Assembly (NCBI GenBank): GCA_905331475.1
Contig: CAJNYU010003079.1
Coordinates: 1 to 64,000 of the forward strand
Source of the DNA: Rotaria socialis
Lineage: Eukaryota > Rotifera > Eurotatoria > Philodinida > Philodinidae
DNA: 64,000 nt
Direction of reading: 5' to 3'
The position numbers and the translations under genes were made by a program. Positions 12,039-26,472 of the stretch are shown here, in pieces. Positions within the stretch are counted from its first letter, which is position 1. The number at the start of each line of letters is the position of its first letter. The notes under the pieces were generated by a model that searched no databases, was not told where the DNA came from, and saw only the letters and a program-made list of their open reading frames with translations.

Positions 12039-15000
12039 AACCATGGCTTAAAAACTATTATTTAATCTCGAATGATTTGTTTTCTTGTATTTTTCAAATT
12101 ATAATAAATTATTCGAATTTAATAAATAAAATAAAAAATTTCAAACAGAGCAATATCTTGAGGGTGTGAATGAGAGTTTGACTTGGTGTTGCTTGGTGGA
12201 ATGATTGCGTGACAGTGAGAGTGTCTATACATATTGATGCCACGTTTTTTTACATGTCTTTACTCATTGATATGAAGCACAGTTGAGTTGAGGCGTGTAA
12301 GCCGATGTATCGCGATGGCTGTGAGTGCCGGGTTTAGCGAAGAATTGCAAATTTGAACCTGTCCAAGAAAGTTGTTATTTGTCTTCTTCAGTCGCAACAC
12401 ACGGTATTTCCTCAATTGGCTGGAATTTCCTGAGCTACTTATTGCGTGTGAAATCCTCAAGGTTTCAGAATTCGTGGTCTTCTTTATTCGATCATTTTAT
12501 GGCTGCCCTATTAGTCACTATTGAACAAGTGAGCTTTAATTCAACAGTTTAAACGAAAGCAAAATCTTGAAAAAAAGCATCAAACATTGTTTATTTTATT
12601 TAGATAATGGATGACTCTACAAGAGAAATTTCATCGACATAGGACGCCGTGGCCATGCCCTCTTATTAAGCTGTTGTTTTTAATAGACCTTTTACTGCGA
12701 AACATCAACATTTCGATAGCAGCATCTTTGCGATTGGGTACCTCGATGCGTGATGTTTATTCTTGAAGTAATCATTGCTATCGTTTCTGGTGTTTTTTCT
12801 TAACTTTGTGTAAACCAGACACAAGTAATGCGACGCTTGCCGCCATTTAGTCTAGATTAACTATCTGATATATTTATTCTACTTTCATTCTTTGTAGCAC
12901 TGTTCCAAAAATGTATCTTGCTTAATTTATTTAGATACAATCAAATACGTAATGACCAGAACAAAACTTCTGACAATGTAATATTAATTCAACTATCTTT
13001 GCAACTATTGGCACTGATATCGAGATTAGTTTCGATCAAATACAGAACAATATTAGCTATAAAAAATATATTGTGCACTTGAACGTAGATAAAACACTAG
13101 ATTCAATCTGACATGTAACCATAGTTTATCAGTTTCTGTATATTGATTGTTGTCATGCCGGTGATTGACTTACGTGAACACGATTCATTTGTTATGACAA
13201 AGAAGGAAACCAACCGACTTCCTTCAATAGTCTTTTCATGTTCAGATTGGTCTTCATTTTTATAGTGATTCGACTAATCTTGTTATCAATACAGGTCGAA
13301 TGAATTACGAAAAAACCTTTACAGTTCATCTTACATAATTGAGTATTCAACCTATTCAATTTCTTGTTACTCGAAAAATGAAATATCAATATGTTAAGTT
13401 CGATAATCTGAAGAAAAAATCACCTAATCGACTATTAAATTGTCTTTTAGCACATAATTCCTGTGAACATTTCATCGTATTAACATAAAAGAAAAAAGAA
13501 ATAGTTCTTTGTCCTTCATTTTTCTTGCATAACATTCTTTCACACATAGAGTAATCATGTTGCAAACGGATTTTTTTCCTCATCATTGCCTTTTGAAAAG
13601 AATCTATTAATTGCCAAGCTGGTGTCTACATTCTCGATAATTAATAAAAAGTAATGCTCAAGTACTACTTGAATCTAATATATTTAATTTTCAGTTTGTT
13701 CCTTTTTTTATCATCATGCGACAACCACAGGAATCTGCCTCTCAGACACTACTTCCGTTCGTAACTAAAATAAATAATTTAAGTTTGTAATTAGTTCGAT
13801 TTTTCTACATTCTACAATCTTGAATTTCATCATCAACGAAATGCATATTTACAGCCGTACTACAAATAACTAATTCGATAATGTGTAAACGTTTTTGAAT
13901 TCAACTGTCAAATGACGTTACAAAGAACATTTGGACTTAATAAGTAGTTAAACCAGACTGAAAGACTTACCATGATTTCTAATCATGTATCACCAAAGAA
14001 AAAATGTCATATAAAATAAATCTCATATGCACATTGACATTTGACGAGTAAATCGTACTGTTCTGTACTAGTAATGAGAACTTAAGACGACATTTAAAAA
14101 CGACGATCTAATATTGATGCGCACTTTAGGATCAGACATTCTCTTCTAACCGCTAACCCGGTTTCCGTTTCTTCTTCTTCTTTTTTTGTAATATTTTTGC
14201 ATCAGTCATTTTATTCATCTAATCGAACTATTGACATGGACACATGTTCTTTGTTTACCAAACACTTTTAAGCATGCACTCGATACAATTAAACTATTTG
14301 TCATAATTATATTGAAAGCCAACTTTATTGACGAGAGAAATGTTTCATATAAAGTACAAATCTAATACTTGACAGATAAAAAAAAACACTGCGTATATAA
14401 TATTAATAAAATGCTTATCAATTTAATTGTTAGTTGAAATCAAAATTCGTCATATGCTTATTTCATATGATTTACCAATGAGGAAATCGATTGTTTCTGT
14501 TATCTTGAATGTCAATATACTTTCTGTTAACAATGAAATCTTAACATAGCAAAATATAGATTATCAGTATCTTTCTTTCTTTCTAGTATCAACAACTGTC
14601 TTTGTTCCATACATGAATGCAAATAATCCATCGTCAATAAATTACCAAAACAGGCACTAACCTACAAATAATTCTTTCTCAATAAAAGATCCTTTGTGTA
14701 TAACTATGTGATGAAAGAATACAAGGAATTGTTCCTTGAATACTGCTATTGAAGCTTTACTAACGAGTAACAAACGATGCATTATTAGTTCAACAAATTC
14801 AAGTATACTCTATCCACCCGCACATATATTGATTGGCACCTGATTAGCTCAACTAATCTTTTTCTCTCTCCAATCAAATGCACTCCTACATATTATAATC
14901 ATACAGTTCTTGAACATAAACTCACATCTATTCATATAGCTATATATTTAATTGACCTTTGTTCGTCCTTCACATGCATATATTCCCTTTCGCTTTTCAT

Positions 15001-17712
15001 TGTGTTCACTATCATTCTATTTACACACTGTCATTGTCATAGATATGAATGACACGATGAATAGTAGAATACGTGTAATTTTTAATTTTTATTTCATGAT
15101 TCGATCATGCATACGTAGAAAAATATTTACAACCAAGGCAAATGCCTATAATTAAAATGAAAGAATATGTGACAAAGTTCTTTATCGTATTATACATCTT
15201 GCGTTCATTATATAGTAAAACATCATTTTGTTTATTGAATAAACACATTTTCCTTTCCTTGTTTCTATTTTATTATTTTTCAACAAGATATTGCATACAA
15301 CGATACTTCTTCTATCGAGACATATTTATCTCATCAAAACAATAAACATTAATCGCGTAATTCCCCAATCTAATCTGTTCATCGGCATAAGTGTCAGTTT
15401 CTTTTTTCCCTTTTCCTCCTCTTTTTTCCATCCAGTTTCATTCTCTTTTGTAGCGAAGCATTGAGTGCACCCCTGCGTGTCCACTCTATAGATTCTGTTC
15501 TCATTCTTTTTCCATACTGCTCAGTTCAACAGAATGATTAGTAGAACACACAATGTTAGTTGGCAGTTCTGTGCTATCGAGCTTGTTTGACATATGGCTA
15601 TGGGCAACGGTTACTGTTCGAATGACCTTGCCAATGTGTTTCTACTAGAGCGAGGTCAAGTTATGGGAACTCGCGCAGCGAAAGATAGATAAAGATAAAT
15701 GGACTGATAGATGGTAAAGGCTAACTTTGTTCTTCTTCTTTTCTCTTTCCAGTATCGTTGTCGCTGTGCATAACCTTCAATCAATTAGTAAGTGAGTAAC
15801 TTTCTTTTCCAATCAGAAGACGAAGAATATCGTACCGTTATTTTCCAGAGGAATCGCAATTTTATTCTTCCCGTTTTTGGATGACTTACACATTACACAA
15901 TCGCGAGAAAAAAAATTGCACCATAGTAATTGATACTCATTTTAATAACAGACAGAGTGTGCGAGAAAAGTTGAACGAGCACATTAAGCTTTATATAAGA
16001 GCACATCTTAGCGAGAAGACGGTAAGTCTCAATCATTCTCGGCATCATCATCATCGAGTGAGATTATCATTTTTATTATCAACTAAAAAGAATAATATGT
16101 CGATTGTCTATTGATTTGGTTGCTTGAAAGGCGACAGGACAATGTATGCGACAAAAACGTACTAATTGCAGCTATGTTTTTGACAAAAAAGCATGCACTG
16201 CTGGATAGTATACTATTGCGCACACGTTTTTATTTCTCAGTCCTTGTTATATCGGAAGAAAGGCGAATGTGATAGGGAAATGCGAGCGAGAGAGCAAGCG
16301 CACAGGAATGATAATGTTTGTTAACCAAACGACATATAGACATTTGTCTCTTCTCTTTAAACGGTATACAAGAGGGAGATAGATAGATAGATGGGCAGAT
16401 AGATAGGAAGATAGAGCGCGATCAGGAACTGCATTCTTTACTATTAGAACCGACAGACAAACACGCACACAATTTAGTCGTCTCCATCATTATCTCGATA
16501 TAAAAAAAAGAAGAATAGAAAAGAAATTGCCACCGTAACTATTGTACAAATGAGGGTGTAGGTGAGTAATATGGGAGTATTAATCGCTTGCTAGAAGACT
16601 GCAACATTGTATCTAAATCCGTTTTTGTTTATCTATGAAATAAACTCTTTTTTTCTCTCGTCGGTATGATGAATTGCGCGATAAACGTGGGATATTGTAT
16701 ATAGCAAACATCAATTACATAATGGAGAGATATATAAAGCCGGACCAACTTTCTTCTTCATCTTCATCATCATCATCTTTCTCTTCTATTGTCTTTATAT
16801 GCTGTTCATCTATCGATGATATGTCAACAATGTGGACACGAAAGAAAAAAGAGGATTAGAACAAAGAAAATCGCTATTTTGCTGAGTGTGTGTGTGTGTT
16901 TGTATGTTTGCGGTCAGTTGTGTTGGTGCTTCCATTGTCATCTAGTGACATGCAAAGCCTTTTTTTTCTTTGAGCTGCCTCTGACAGATAGCCTCAAGTC
17001 ATCTCATTTAATATAATCGGTCCTACTTCTTTTTAGTTGACATTCTGCTCTTTCTGTTTTTTTCCTGGTTTATTTTAACTTTATTGCGTCATTCCGATTG
17101 CAAGACGACAAGGTAGGCAAAAGTAATTCATGAAAAGAAAGTAAAACGTATATAAAGTAGTTGCAATCACAGTAACTAAAATCTACACAATGGCATAAAT
17201 CGTCCAGAAGAGCAAACTATTGTCATTGTCGTACGCTTCTTTAACTTTGAAGAGAATATATGATTAGAGTTAGTCAGTCTCAACAGGTTTGAAATATTAT
17301 TAGTCGTGTTTTTACTGTTGTTCCTGATCATACTCCAATGATGAGTGTATATCATCATAGTCTAGACTGCATACATGCGGTACCTTCAACGTGTGCACGC
17401 AATTATATTCAGTTGTACGGTTCGAGCTGAATACATATTACTAGCTGTAATCGAAATCTTTCGTTCTCTCTTTTGTTCATTGAACTTATATGCACTTGTA
17501 CATACACACACATATATAGTCGAGCCGATTGACATTCAAGCATAAGTGAGAAAGAACGAGAGAGAGAGAGAGAATTTCACGTATACTTGTCCTCTCATTT
17601 TTTTTTCTTTTTCTCTTTTCTCTATTTTCTACACAAACATCTGTGCCAATTTATATGTCCTAGAATAGAACATTTCATTTTAGTCATGACCCATGTATAA
17701 CAATCTACGAAT
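12039..17712. other. 5.7 kb without a recognisable gene
   Basis: Long AT-rich stretch between two plus-strand genes. Frames up to ~77 codons are scattered on both strands with biased composition and no detectable domain. Microsatellite tracts occur, for example TCA/TCT repeats near 16755-16785, GT near 16885-16900 and GA near 17555-17575. It may include non-coding first exons or distal regulatory DNA of the following NCKAP5-like gene, but this cannot be shown here. Confidence 0.5.
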
Positions 17713-20587
17713 ATGAGTATTTTACTCAAATGGAAGAACAAACTTCATGATCCTTCGTTACATGAAGTAAATTTGAACTTTAACTATTTTTATTTTATTT
17801 TTTATCCATTCATCTATGTTTGTTAATATTTACTAGACGAAGATTCGTGAGTTTGACGAACGTGTGTCAGTTCTCAAGCATGAAAATGTCGAATTACACA
17901 AACGTATCGATCACCTTGAGGCTTTGGTAAATACGATATAATAAATATTTTTATATATATGCAGACTGTCTCATATCACTTTTATTTCTTCTTCTTCTTC
18001 TTCTATTGATCAATTAATAACAGTGTACCACAAATGTAGACACTCAACAAACACGCTTCCTTGAAGACCACATACGTCAACTAGAACATGAAAATGGACG
18101 ATTATTTACTGAAAATCAATGTCAACGTCAAGAATATGAACGATTTCTAGATCAATTGACAACAATGGTTTTAAGAACAGCAATGTTGCAAGAGGTAAGA
18201 CAGAAAATAAACAAATGAAGAATGATAATGGATGAGCTTTGCGTAATTCTTCTTCTTCCTTTTTATTTATCCTTCGAAAAGGTCAATATCAGTCGTATCA
18301 AAGCGTTCTTTGTTTGCAGAAAGTAGAAGAGAAAATCTGCGGCTAATTACAGCAAAAAAAAAACTTTGATTTCATAATCCGCCTTTTGGTCATTTTCTAT
18401 CTTGACAGTGCCCGTAAAAGTAGACTATAACAGTATATGTCCTGAAACAATTATATTCCTTTCATTTTCTTCTCTGTTCTTTCTTCTTTATGTTGTTGAT
18501 GGTTAGTAGTGTGTGAGGTCAGCAATCATGGATAGCAGTTACTATTGCTGTTAGGAGAATGGATGAACAGTGAAAGCAGATGTGACAGAGTAAAAGAAGA
18601 AATCACCGGACATTGCTCCTTCTTCATTTGAGCGTTTTCATCTCTCATCTCTCACATATATATATATATGACAATGATCAGTCGACCGACGACACCATCA
18701 ACAACTTTTATTGTAAGTAAACTTTCTTAACGCTTCCATGCATCTCTGAAATCGATTGAAGGTAGTCTCGTATTGACAGTTAACATAGATGTATAAGTGA
18801 TGATAGAATTAATTGAATTGAAAAGAGAAAAATTCAGGTGATGCCAAATTTCATTAGCACAACTTGAAAGACAATTGAAGACAGCGTACTTCCAGATGTT
18901 CTTGTACGCGACGGTTCAATGATCATTCCACTTGAAATATCTGTCTGTCTGGCTATCTATCTTTTCTTGTCAGTCGATTTCCTTCCCATAAACTACACAA
19001 TGTTAAAGGGTCAACATACGTCTCAGATTACCGTCTGTATATAGACAGGTCATTGCATTTTCTCTGAATAAATAATCAGGCCTGGCACATTACAGCTGAT
19101 GGTCAAATTTAGTGTTACTTTGCCTCTATAGGGTTTTACTTTTTCTCGTTATACTCTTTTTTTATCGTCAATTCACCTCTTCTACTGACCTTCGTTCTTG
19201 ATGATGATGATGATGATGATGGACTCAGTGTAGTAGCTACAGCTCAAAGCACACATACGGGAGTGACATACGCATCTAATATTATATTAAAGTGAGGAGG
19301 GACGAACGAGCATATACATTAATGACGCAACTCTTTCTTCATCTCACCAAAAAAAAATTATGCACATATATGTATATATATATATATATACATAAAAATA
19401 TCTACGTACATAAAAGTTGAAAAATGGGGAAAAAAAAGAGCTACTATTATTATTAGGTGATCTTATTGATTGATTACAAAGAACTTTTATTTTATTTATT
19501 TAGAATATTCGTAAAGAATGTTCATCAATATATCATGTTATCGAACGACTATCAACATTAACAACTAATGCAATAGAAGATAAACATTCAGATCAAGTAA
19601 TTGTCAAAACGAAAGAGAAAAATTTGAAGTTTTTTCTTTTTTTTGTGATTTTCCTTTTAGATTAGGCATCGTGCAAAACGCTTGAGAAGTTTATCTTGGG
19701 AAAATTTAAATAAATCATGTGAAATCATCACTAATTATCAATTACTATCTACATCACCTGAAACGACTGCTGAATTTATTCGACATTTATATCGAAATCG
19801 ATCAACATTATCATCATCATCATCATCATCATCATCGTGTTCATCAGAAACTACTCATTGTTCATTTTCAACATCGGGTAGTTGGACACTTGATTTAGTA
19901 AGTTAATCATGGATATGATTTCAAACAAATTTTTTTAGAAAAAAAAATCATTCAATACTTGTTTTATTAACATAAATGACATCCGTCCGTTTTTCTTTTT
20001 GACATCATCTATGATGTAATCTTATCATTAAGAATAAATACTGTTTTAATAGATACTCTTTATAGCTCGGGGTCAAATTCATCTCGAACGGAAACAGGAA
20101 GAATTGTGCGCAATCTTTTTAAAAAGAAATATCAAAAAAGAATGTGAATATACATATAATTTATTTTTATAGTCAATCTACAATAAAAATATAAAAATAC
20201 AATCTCCTATTCTTCCAATCTCAAACGGATCGAACAGTAAGATTTTTGAACGAAAAATAGCATTGCAATTATTTTATCTTGATTTTTGTTAGAATTCGAA
20301 TCGGAACAAAAAGAAGTAGAACAAGAAGAAGCAGTTCTTCAACGTTCAGAAACATTTGTAGTAGCGAAACTACCACAAGAAGAAGTATCTTCGACAAAAT
20401 CCGATATAAAAACAATGACAACAAGTGAATGCAATCAAAATTCAAATGTGCAACGTTGCCCTACAACACGAGCAATGTCAGCTGCAACATCAACTGCTGT
20501 TCGTCCTTCACGACTACCTTCTCGTTGTTCAAATAATCGTAATACAAATTCGAACAATTCTTCAAATACAAAAACGCCAACATCCAA

Positions 20588-20620
<33 letters not shown>

Positions 20621-22635
20621 CACTGCGAATAATAATAATAATAATAATAACAATAACAGTCGTTCCTTATCTGTAAAAAAAGCTTCTAAATTACCTGTTC
20701 GAACAGCGACTTCATTAACTAAACAAGTCACATCAGTAAAAAAATCGAATATTTCAACACCTGTTACAACAACGACAAAGAAAGATTCAACTCTAACATC
20801 AATGCGAGCTGTTACATCAGTTAACAATGCTACGACAAAAAAGACAATTCATCCAGCAACGACATCAAAACCGACAGCTGTACAAAATTCATCATCTAAA
20901 TCTCGTTCTCGTTCTATCACAACAGGCAATAATAATCATAAGAATAATACAAATACTTCTATTCAATTGCCATTGAATAAACATACACGAACAATACCAC
21001 CAGTTGTAAAAAAGACGACGATAGAAACAGTTTCATCATCGAAAAAACTAGTTAATAAACCAATCGAAGAAAAATCGGTTTCTTCAATCGAACAAATGAA
21101 TTCAACATCAAGCGAATCAAGTATTGAAGAAAATCATCATGTTAATAAATTATTAACTACTGTACAAGATGAAGGATATTCTACATGGTCATCATCGGAT
21201 GTCAAAGATGATATAAAATCAAATAATGTCAAGAAAAATGGATCTGACGAACGACGACGAAATAGTGGACTTGTTAAAAGTTGGCTTGATACTTCAACTA
21301 AATGTGTTTCAAGAAAACCGGTGAAAGAAGGTACAGTTGTTAGATTATCTTTGAAAAACTCCAATACTCATATCGTTTAAATTGTAAAAATTTTGTCATT
21401 GAATTATTTTCTTTACTCTAGTTGATATGGATAAACTCGAACAATTTACTCGAGAATTATCTGATGCTTCATCAATTATTTGTCCATTTGTTCGAAATCG
21501 TTGTTCAAATGGTATAATCATTCCTCTTGCATCAACAGCATTAATATCGTCAACAACACAAACACTACTTGAAAAAGATATTTCACTTGATAGTCTTGAT
21601 GGTACTGATAGTCCTCAACCAAAAGATCAAACGATAACATCATCATCATCTTCAGCATCGTCAACAACATTTTCTCGTTCGGAAACATTTGAAAAATTGA
21701 TCACAAAAGAATCATTACCAATTATAGCCGATGATCTTGCTGATTCAACAGATTCAACATGTTCAGATCTAAATCAATTATTTCATATATCTGAATATAT
21801 TGAAGACAATTTTATTGGTCAAGATGATCATTCTGATGAACATATATCGTCACTTCATATGCCAATAAAAAATTCCACTGGAACAAAAAAACATCCAGAA
21901 AAACGTCTGATGTTTCCTGGTCTATTAAATCGTTTAATTTTTCTTCGTCGAGTTTTATCAGATTCAGATTTAAGACAAAAAGTATGTTGCATTGATGAAA
22001 ACGAAATACAATTTCATGTGTATCATTCAAATACAATCAATGAACATTCAATTGAACTTAATCTAATGAATACATATGGTTCAGAAACTGAATTACACGT
22101 TTGGTCACACGATTGTTCTGAACAACGACGATTTGCTGATGAAAGACGACAACAATCATTAATAGCATCAAATCAACCTCAATCAAAACTATCTCACATT
22201 GAACGAATGGTAAGCCAGCAGTAAAAATTAAAAAACAAACAAGACAAAATCTACATTTTCTCAAATAAAACTCTTCTCGGATTTTATTTTCAGATACGAA
22301 TGGCTCTTGATGATAATGACGACGAAGAAAATAATTTATTTGAGTCCGATGGTGAAGAATATGATCAACAATTAGCTCTCGAACGTCAAACATTGCTTCA
22401 GCAGATCTATGAATATCCATGGTTACTACAAGATGATGATCTTGATCGAGCAACTATATTTTTATCGCCAAATAGCGGACACCCATTATTATCACCTACA
22501 CCTGATTTAGTTGTGCCATCGCACAATCCAGATTTCTATCAATTATGTGCATTAACAAATAGTAGTTCATTTGCAACATCGTATGGTACAAATTCTAGAC
22601 ATACAACACCACCCATAGCTTCATCTGTTTTATAA
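17713..22635 (+). CDS. NCKAP5-like coiled-coil and low-complexity protein
   Basis: Nine exons (17713-17766, 17837-17926, 18024-18194, 19504-19596, 19661-19897, 20173-20236, 20293-21330, 21422-22209, 22294-22635) sum to 2877 bases, 958 residues. Residues ~19-135 form a coiled coil (KIREFDERVSVLKHENVEL). The stretch RQEYERFLDQL...MLQENIRKECSSI resembles the conserved N-terminal coiled coil of Nck-associated protein 5, where a YER-LDEV helix leads into DLREECVKL; the two halves meet exactly across the 1.3-kb third intron. The rest is Ser/Thr/Asn-rich and disordered, with poly-Thr and poly-Asn runs, a short motif DEGYSTWSSSDVKDD and an acidic C-terminal exon. NCKAP5 proteins associate with microtubules and centrosomes; that role here is inference from one region. 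Confidence 0.65.
20588..20652 (+). repeat. In-frame ACT and AAT trinucleotide runs
   Basis: Two adjacent trinucleotide microsatellites inside the large exon of the NCKAP5-like gene encode poly-Thr followed by poly-Asn. Because they are in frame, length changes would alter the protein without breaking it. Confidence 0.9.
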
Positions 22636-22739
22636 CATTTTTTTTCTCCCCTCTTTTATGTTTTTTTTCTTTGAGTGTATACAAGATTTTTTTTCTTTTC
22701 TTTTAATACAAAAAATAGAAACATATTTGTCAATTTTAT

Positions 22740-24966
22740 TTATGCTTTACGAAGGGCTTGTTTCAATCGAGCAGTACCAATCCATGTAGGCCCTTTGAAA
22801 TCAAGGCATTTTTCTTCTTCTTCATTAAGAACTGGAGGTAATTGAACATGCATATGAGTACCTTCAATGTGTAGACTAGCCATTGGCGAAACAATAGTCT
22901 GAAAGAAGAAAAACAAAATCAACGAAAATTATACTACTCTATACAGAGAACTATTAAAAAACATGTTTAGATATTTAATAATAATACTCAATAGTAGTGT
23001 TCTTCATATAAGGTCGGGCAATCAACACGATTGAATGCATGAATTTAGATACTGTATGTGAAATTAAGCAATTTCTTTTTAATTTAAGAACAGGTCATAG
23101 AAATAACAAGTTTTATCATTTTACTAAAAGCTTTTTTTTTGCAATTAAAATTTGTCTACCGATAATGATGAACTATATGAAGAGGAAAATTTCTTAATTA
23201 TGACATTGATGATTAACATTGCATTCTAGGCCAACCTCGTTAATAACAAGCACATGTATATTTGTACCGAAATTAATCGGATTTTATATAATAGAAAGTA
23301 GAATTTCGGGATAATCTTTCTCATTCTTTTTTTTCTGGTTTGCCTTGATGACAAGAACTAAGGAATAGTATCATTTTCCATATTGAATCGAAGTTTGACA
23401 ACTATGCGAATGTCCATGAAAATATCTATCGGATGTCAATTAGTATTGGTTCCGGCTCGGGTACGAAAAAAAATGTCGATCGCGTGAAGTCGCAACCGTA
23501 CGGAAAAGCAAATTAGTAGAGATTATGCGTAATAATTTACTTACATCTTCATCTTCGATTGCCGGTAATCGTGACGTATTTAGGTCTAATTCATCTAGAA
23601 GGTTTTATCAATGAAAATCACCTATAATAAACTGAAATTTGATGAACTGACTGAGCAATTGTTCGAATGTTTTGTCACTGATATCACTGCGTATCGTCAA
23701 TTGACCTAAATCGACGGCTAGTAGAGAATTATTTCCAACATTTGTTGCCATATCATTATTATAAATTTCCGTCATGAATGTATTTCTATTTCAATGGAGA
23801 ACAAATCTTATTGAGAATTGTGTTTTTGTTTTCAAATATGTTTATCATACGTAAAATTGGTTGCATCAGTTATATTAGCAGTATTCAATCTTTCATTGAT
23901 AGCAAGATTGGTTTGTTCCAATGTACGAACATGTTCTTCAAGATCAATTAATTCTTGTTCTCGTAGACTGAGCTTTTTTGTTTCAACAAAGAAACCTCAC
24001 TTGATTATAATTTATAACAAATATTGAAGTATACATACTTCTCGAGTCATATATTGATTTTCGCTGAGCATTTTTTTCGTAAATCGATCAAGACCCATAG
24101 CAACACGTTCAGTAGCTGCTCGAGTTTTTTGTTCGATTTTATCCTGAGCCATCTGTGTCAACGCTAATCGTTCTTCTTTCGTATTTTTTTCCAAATATTC
24201 TTAATGAATAAAAAAAATTGATACGGTTTTTTTAATGATATTTGCATATAAATGAAGGTAACACTAAATAAATACTTGAGAGAACAACATAATTATCTAT
24301 CATATAAGCGACTTCACGTTCAAGAGATTGAATCGCACGTTCTTCTTCAATACATGTTACATCACGATATTTTGTCCATTGCTTGATTTTACATCGTGCT
24401 TTGAATATTTCAACTTCAACATTAAACATTTGATCATGAATTTCTAGTTAAGAAAAAAAGAAGCAGATAAATGGGCAGATGATGGAGTATCGCATTTTTT
24501 TTACCTCTTAATTCAGCTTCTTCATGTGCAGCTGCATCCATTTTGTCATGTAGAGCTGCGTTTACCTGAAGATAATGAAAACGATATTATCCATCGAGTC
24601 GTAAAACTAGTCATGAAACTTACATCTTCTTTACCAACTTTAGGATAATTAATGTTTTCTTTATCAAATTGTAAAGCTTCACTGACAAGAGTTTTCATGG
24701 TTGTTTCACATTCTTCACGTAGATGTGCATCTCGTCCCTTCAAAGTTTCATTTTCTTCTTCAAGTTTAAATACGCGAAATCGCCAATCTTCAAGTTCTTT
24801 GTCAACTATGGAAACTCTTGGTAAAGTAAAAAAAATAAATAAATTATAATTGAAAAAATATTTTACTAATGAATAAGACAAACTTGTATTCTAGTAAAGC
24901 TTCATAGACATTTTCGCCAGTCTTCTTCTTTTTACCACCTCCCTTCTTCTTTTTCTTTTCAGCCAT
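22740..24966 (-). CDS. CCDC83-like coiled-coil protein
   Basis: Minus-strand gene starting at ATG 24966 with a Lys-rich leader (MAEKKKKKGGGKKKKTGENV), then EALLEYK, matching the ALLDYQ region after which CCDC83 becomes coiled coil. Exon 1 is 24867-24966. Later exons give ELEDWRFRVFKLEEENETLK, a KEDVNAALHDKM segment comparable to REDVEEAMKEKW, and further coiled coil (LSLREQELIDLEEHVRTLE) before a non-coiled C terminus with QLPPVLNEEEEK...WIGTARLKQALRKA. Several short introns separate about eight exons; I traced the reading frame but not every boundary. CCDC83-type (DUF4515) proteins are poorly characterised and linked to ciliated or testis tissue. The gene ends 104 bases from the convergent NCKAP5-like gene. 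Confidence 0.6.
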
Positions 24967-26472
24967 AACTACTCTTTCTGTTTCTTAGTTTGGCAAGATG
25001 TTGGCTGAAGTTTTGATCGTTCGTGCGAAGAGAAGAAAAAAGAAAAAAAAGTCACTTTTTTCTGTCGCATGTGCGCATGTAAAAAAGACCGACATGTATC
25101 CAAACAAAATCCAAGGCAATTCCTCCTTGAACAATGTTTCGACAGCGCTATGACGAAACAGATGTACATATTCATAATTAAGTTTTAACTTTATTGGATA
25201 AAAATAATAAATAAAAATTGATCATTACAGAAATCTAATAATTTCAAAAACACAACAACCTATTAAACCATCCATATTGATACAGCTATGCATAGTGATG
25301 CATCGAATACAAGAAGTCACAAAAAGTGGGAGTGCAAATCCTCCCAATAACCATTAATTTTCAGTTTTTCCCCATAAAAGTATCAAATTTTTCTACACTT
25401 TATGCTTTTTTCTACAAGATTTTCTTGAAAAAAATCTATTACACCATCTCAACGCCCATCGAAGACTGAACTTTTCAAATGTGTAGACATTCAGAAGTGT
25501 TTCGACCGATCTAACAAAGAATATATGTATTTGCTGTATTGCTAGTGCAGATCGACGATTGCCAAATTCGTATACTCTTGATAGTCTCTGAGAAGTGCTA
25601 AAAGGTGATCTACAGGCTCATCGCTAGGGTCCATAAAGCACGATTTGCCACTAAATTGGTTTGCGTTAGGCATCTGATGTACTCGAATGTACGGACAAGT
25701 GAAAAATAATAAATAACTCGGTTGCTGTTGTTTTATTTTGTGAAAATATCTAGGCATTATGATATCGACATAATAGAAATATCTAGCTTATGATTCTGTT
25801 TCATCCATCGCTTCCAGTGACTAGACTATGTAAGAGTGTGATGAGAGCATCCACACTTCCTACAAGAAAGATTTCATGGTATCATCATAAGTTCTTTTTT
25901 GTGTTTTTAATCGTTTTACAAATCTCCGCCTTTGAAAGTGAATGAGTGTAAATCGTTCCTTCGCGTTAACCAAGATCACTTCTACATGCATGCATACATA
26001 CATGCATAAGACACTGAGAATCATTATTATGAGTCTCATTACTTGTCTTTCAGCATTTAGTTTACATATGAAAAAATTTTCGTCCTTATCCATAGGAATA
26101 AATTACAGCAATGCTAAACTAGTTTACGCAACTACAGCATTGTTCAGTGAGTGGTCACCCATACTGTCAAAATATTGAAAGATTAAAATCTTAAAAACAG
26201 AAATTTTAATTATTTGAGTTTCCAATGAGAAATAGAACCGGTCATGAACAAACATATGGACCGGTCATATTACTGTTATAGAAATTTCTCTCATTCAAGT
26301 TATATGGTTTGGGCAACGATTAAAAGAAGTCAACAAAATTTCAATTATGCAGGCGAAATGATCTGAGTACATATTGACTGATGAATTATTTTGCTTTCTT
26401 CTTCGCTTTCTATAGGTACTGAGAGGCAATACTTATTTAATAAACTAGTTGTTTTACTGATTATATTGTCAT
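24967..26472. other. Intergenic, nothing firm
   Basis: Contains a 71-codon minus-strand frame at 25542-25757 with ordinary composition (MDPSDEPVDHLLALL) but no recognised domain and no clear partner exons. It could be an orphan small gene or a decayed exon. No RNA gene seen. Confidence 0.4.

Noticed and set aside
20435..20827. 130-codon minus-strand frame rich in Val and Leu
   Set aside because: Antisense of the poly-Thr/poly-Asn region of the NCKAP5-like exon.
25542..25757. 71-codon minus-strand frame
   Set aside because: Ordinary composition but no domain, no partner exons and no clear promoter; kept only as a remark in the intergenic entry.
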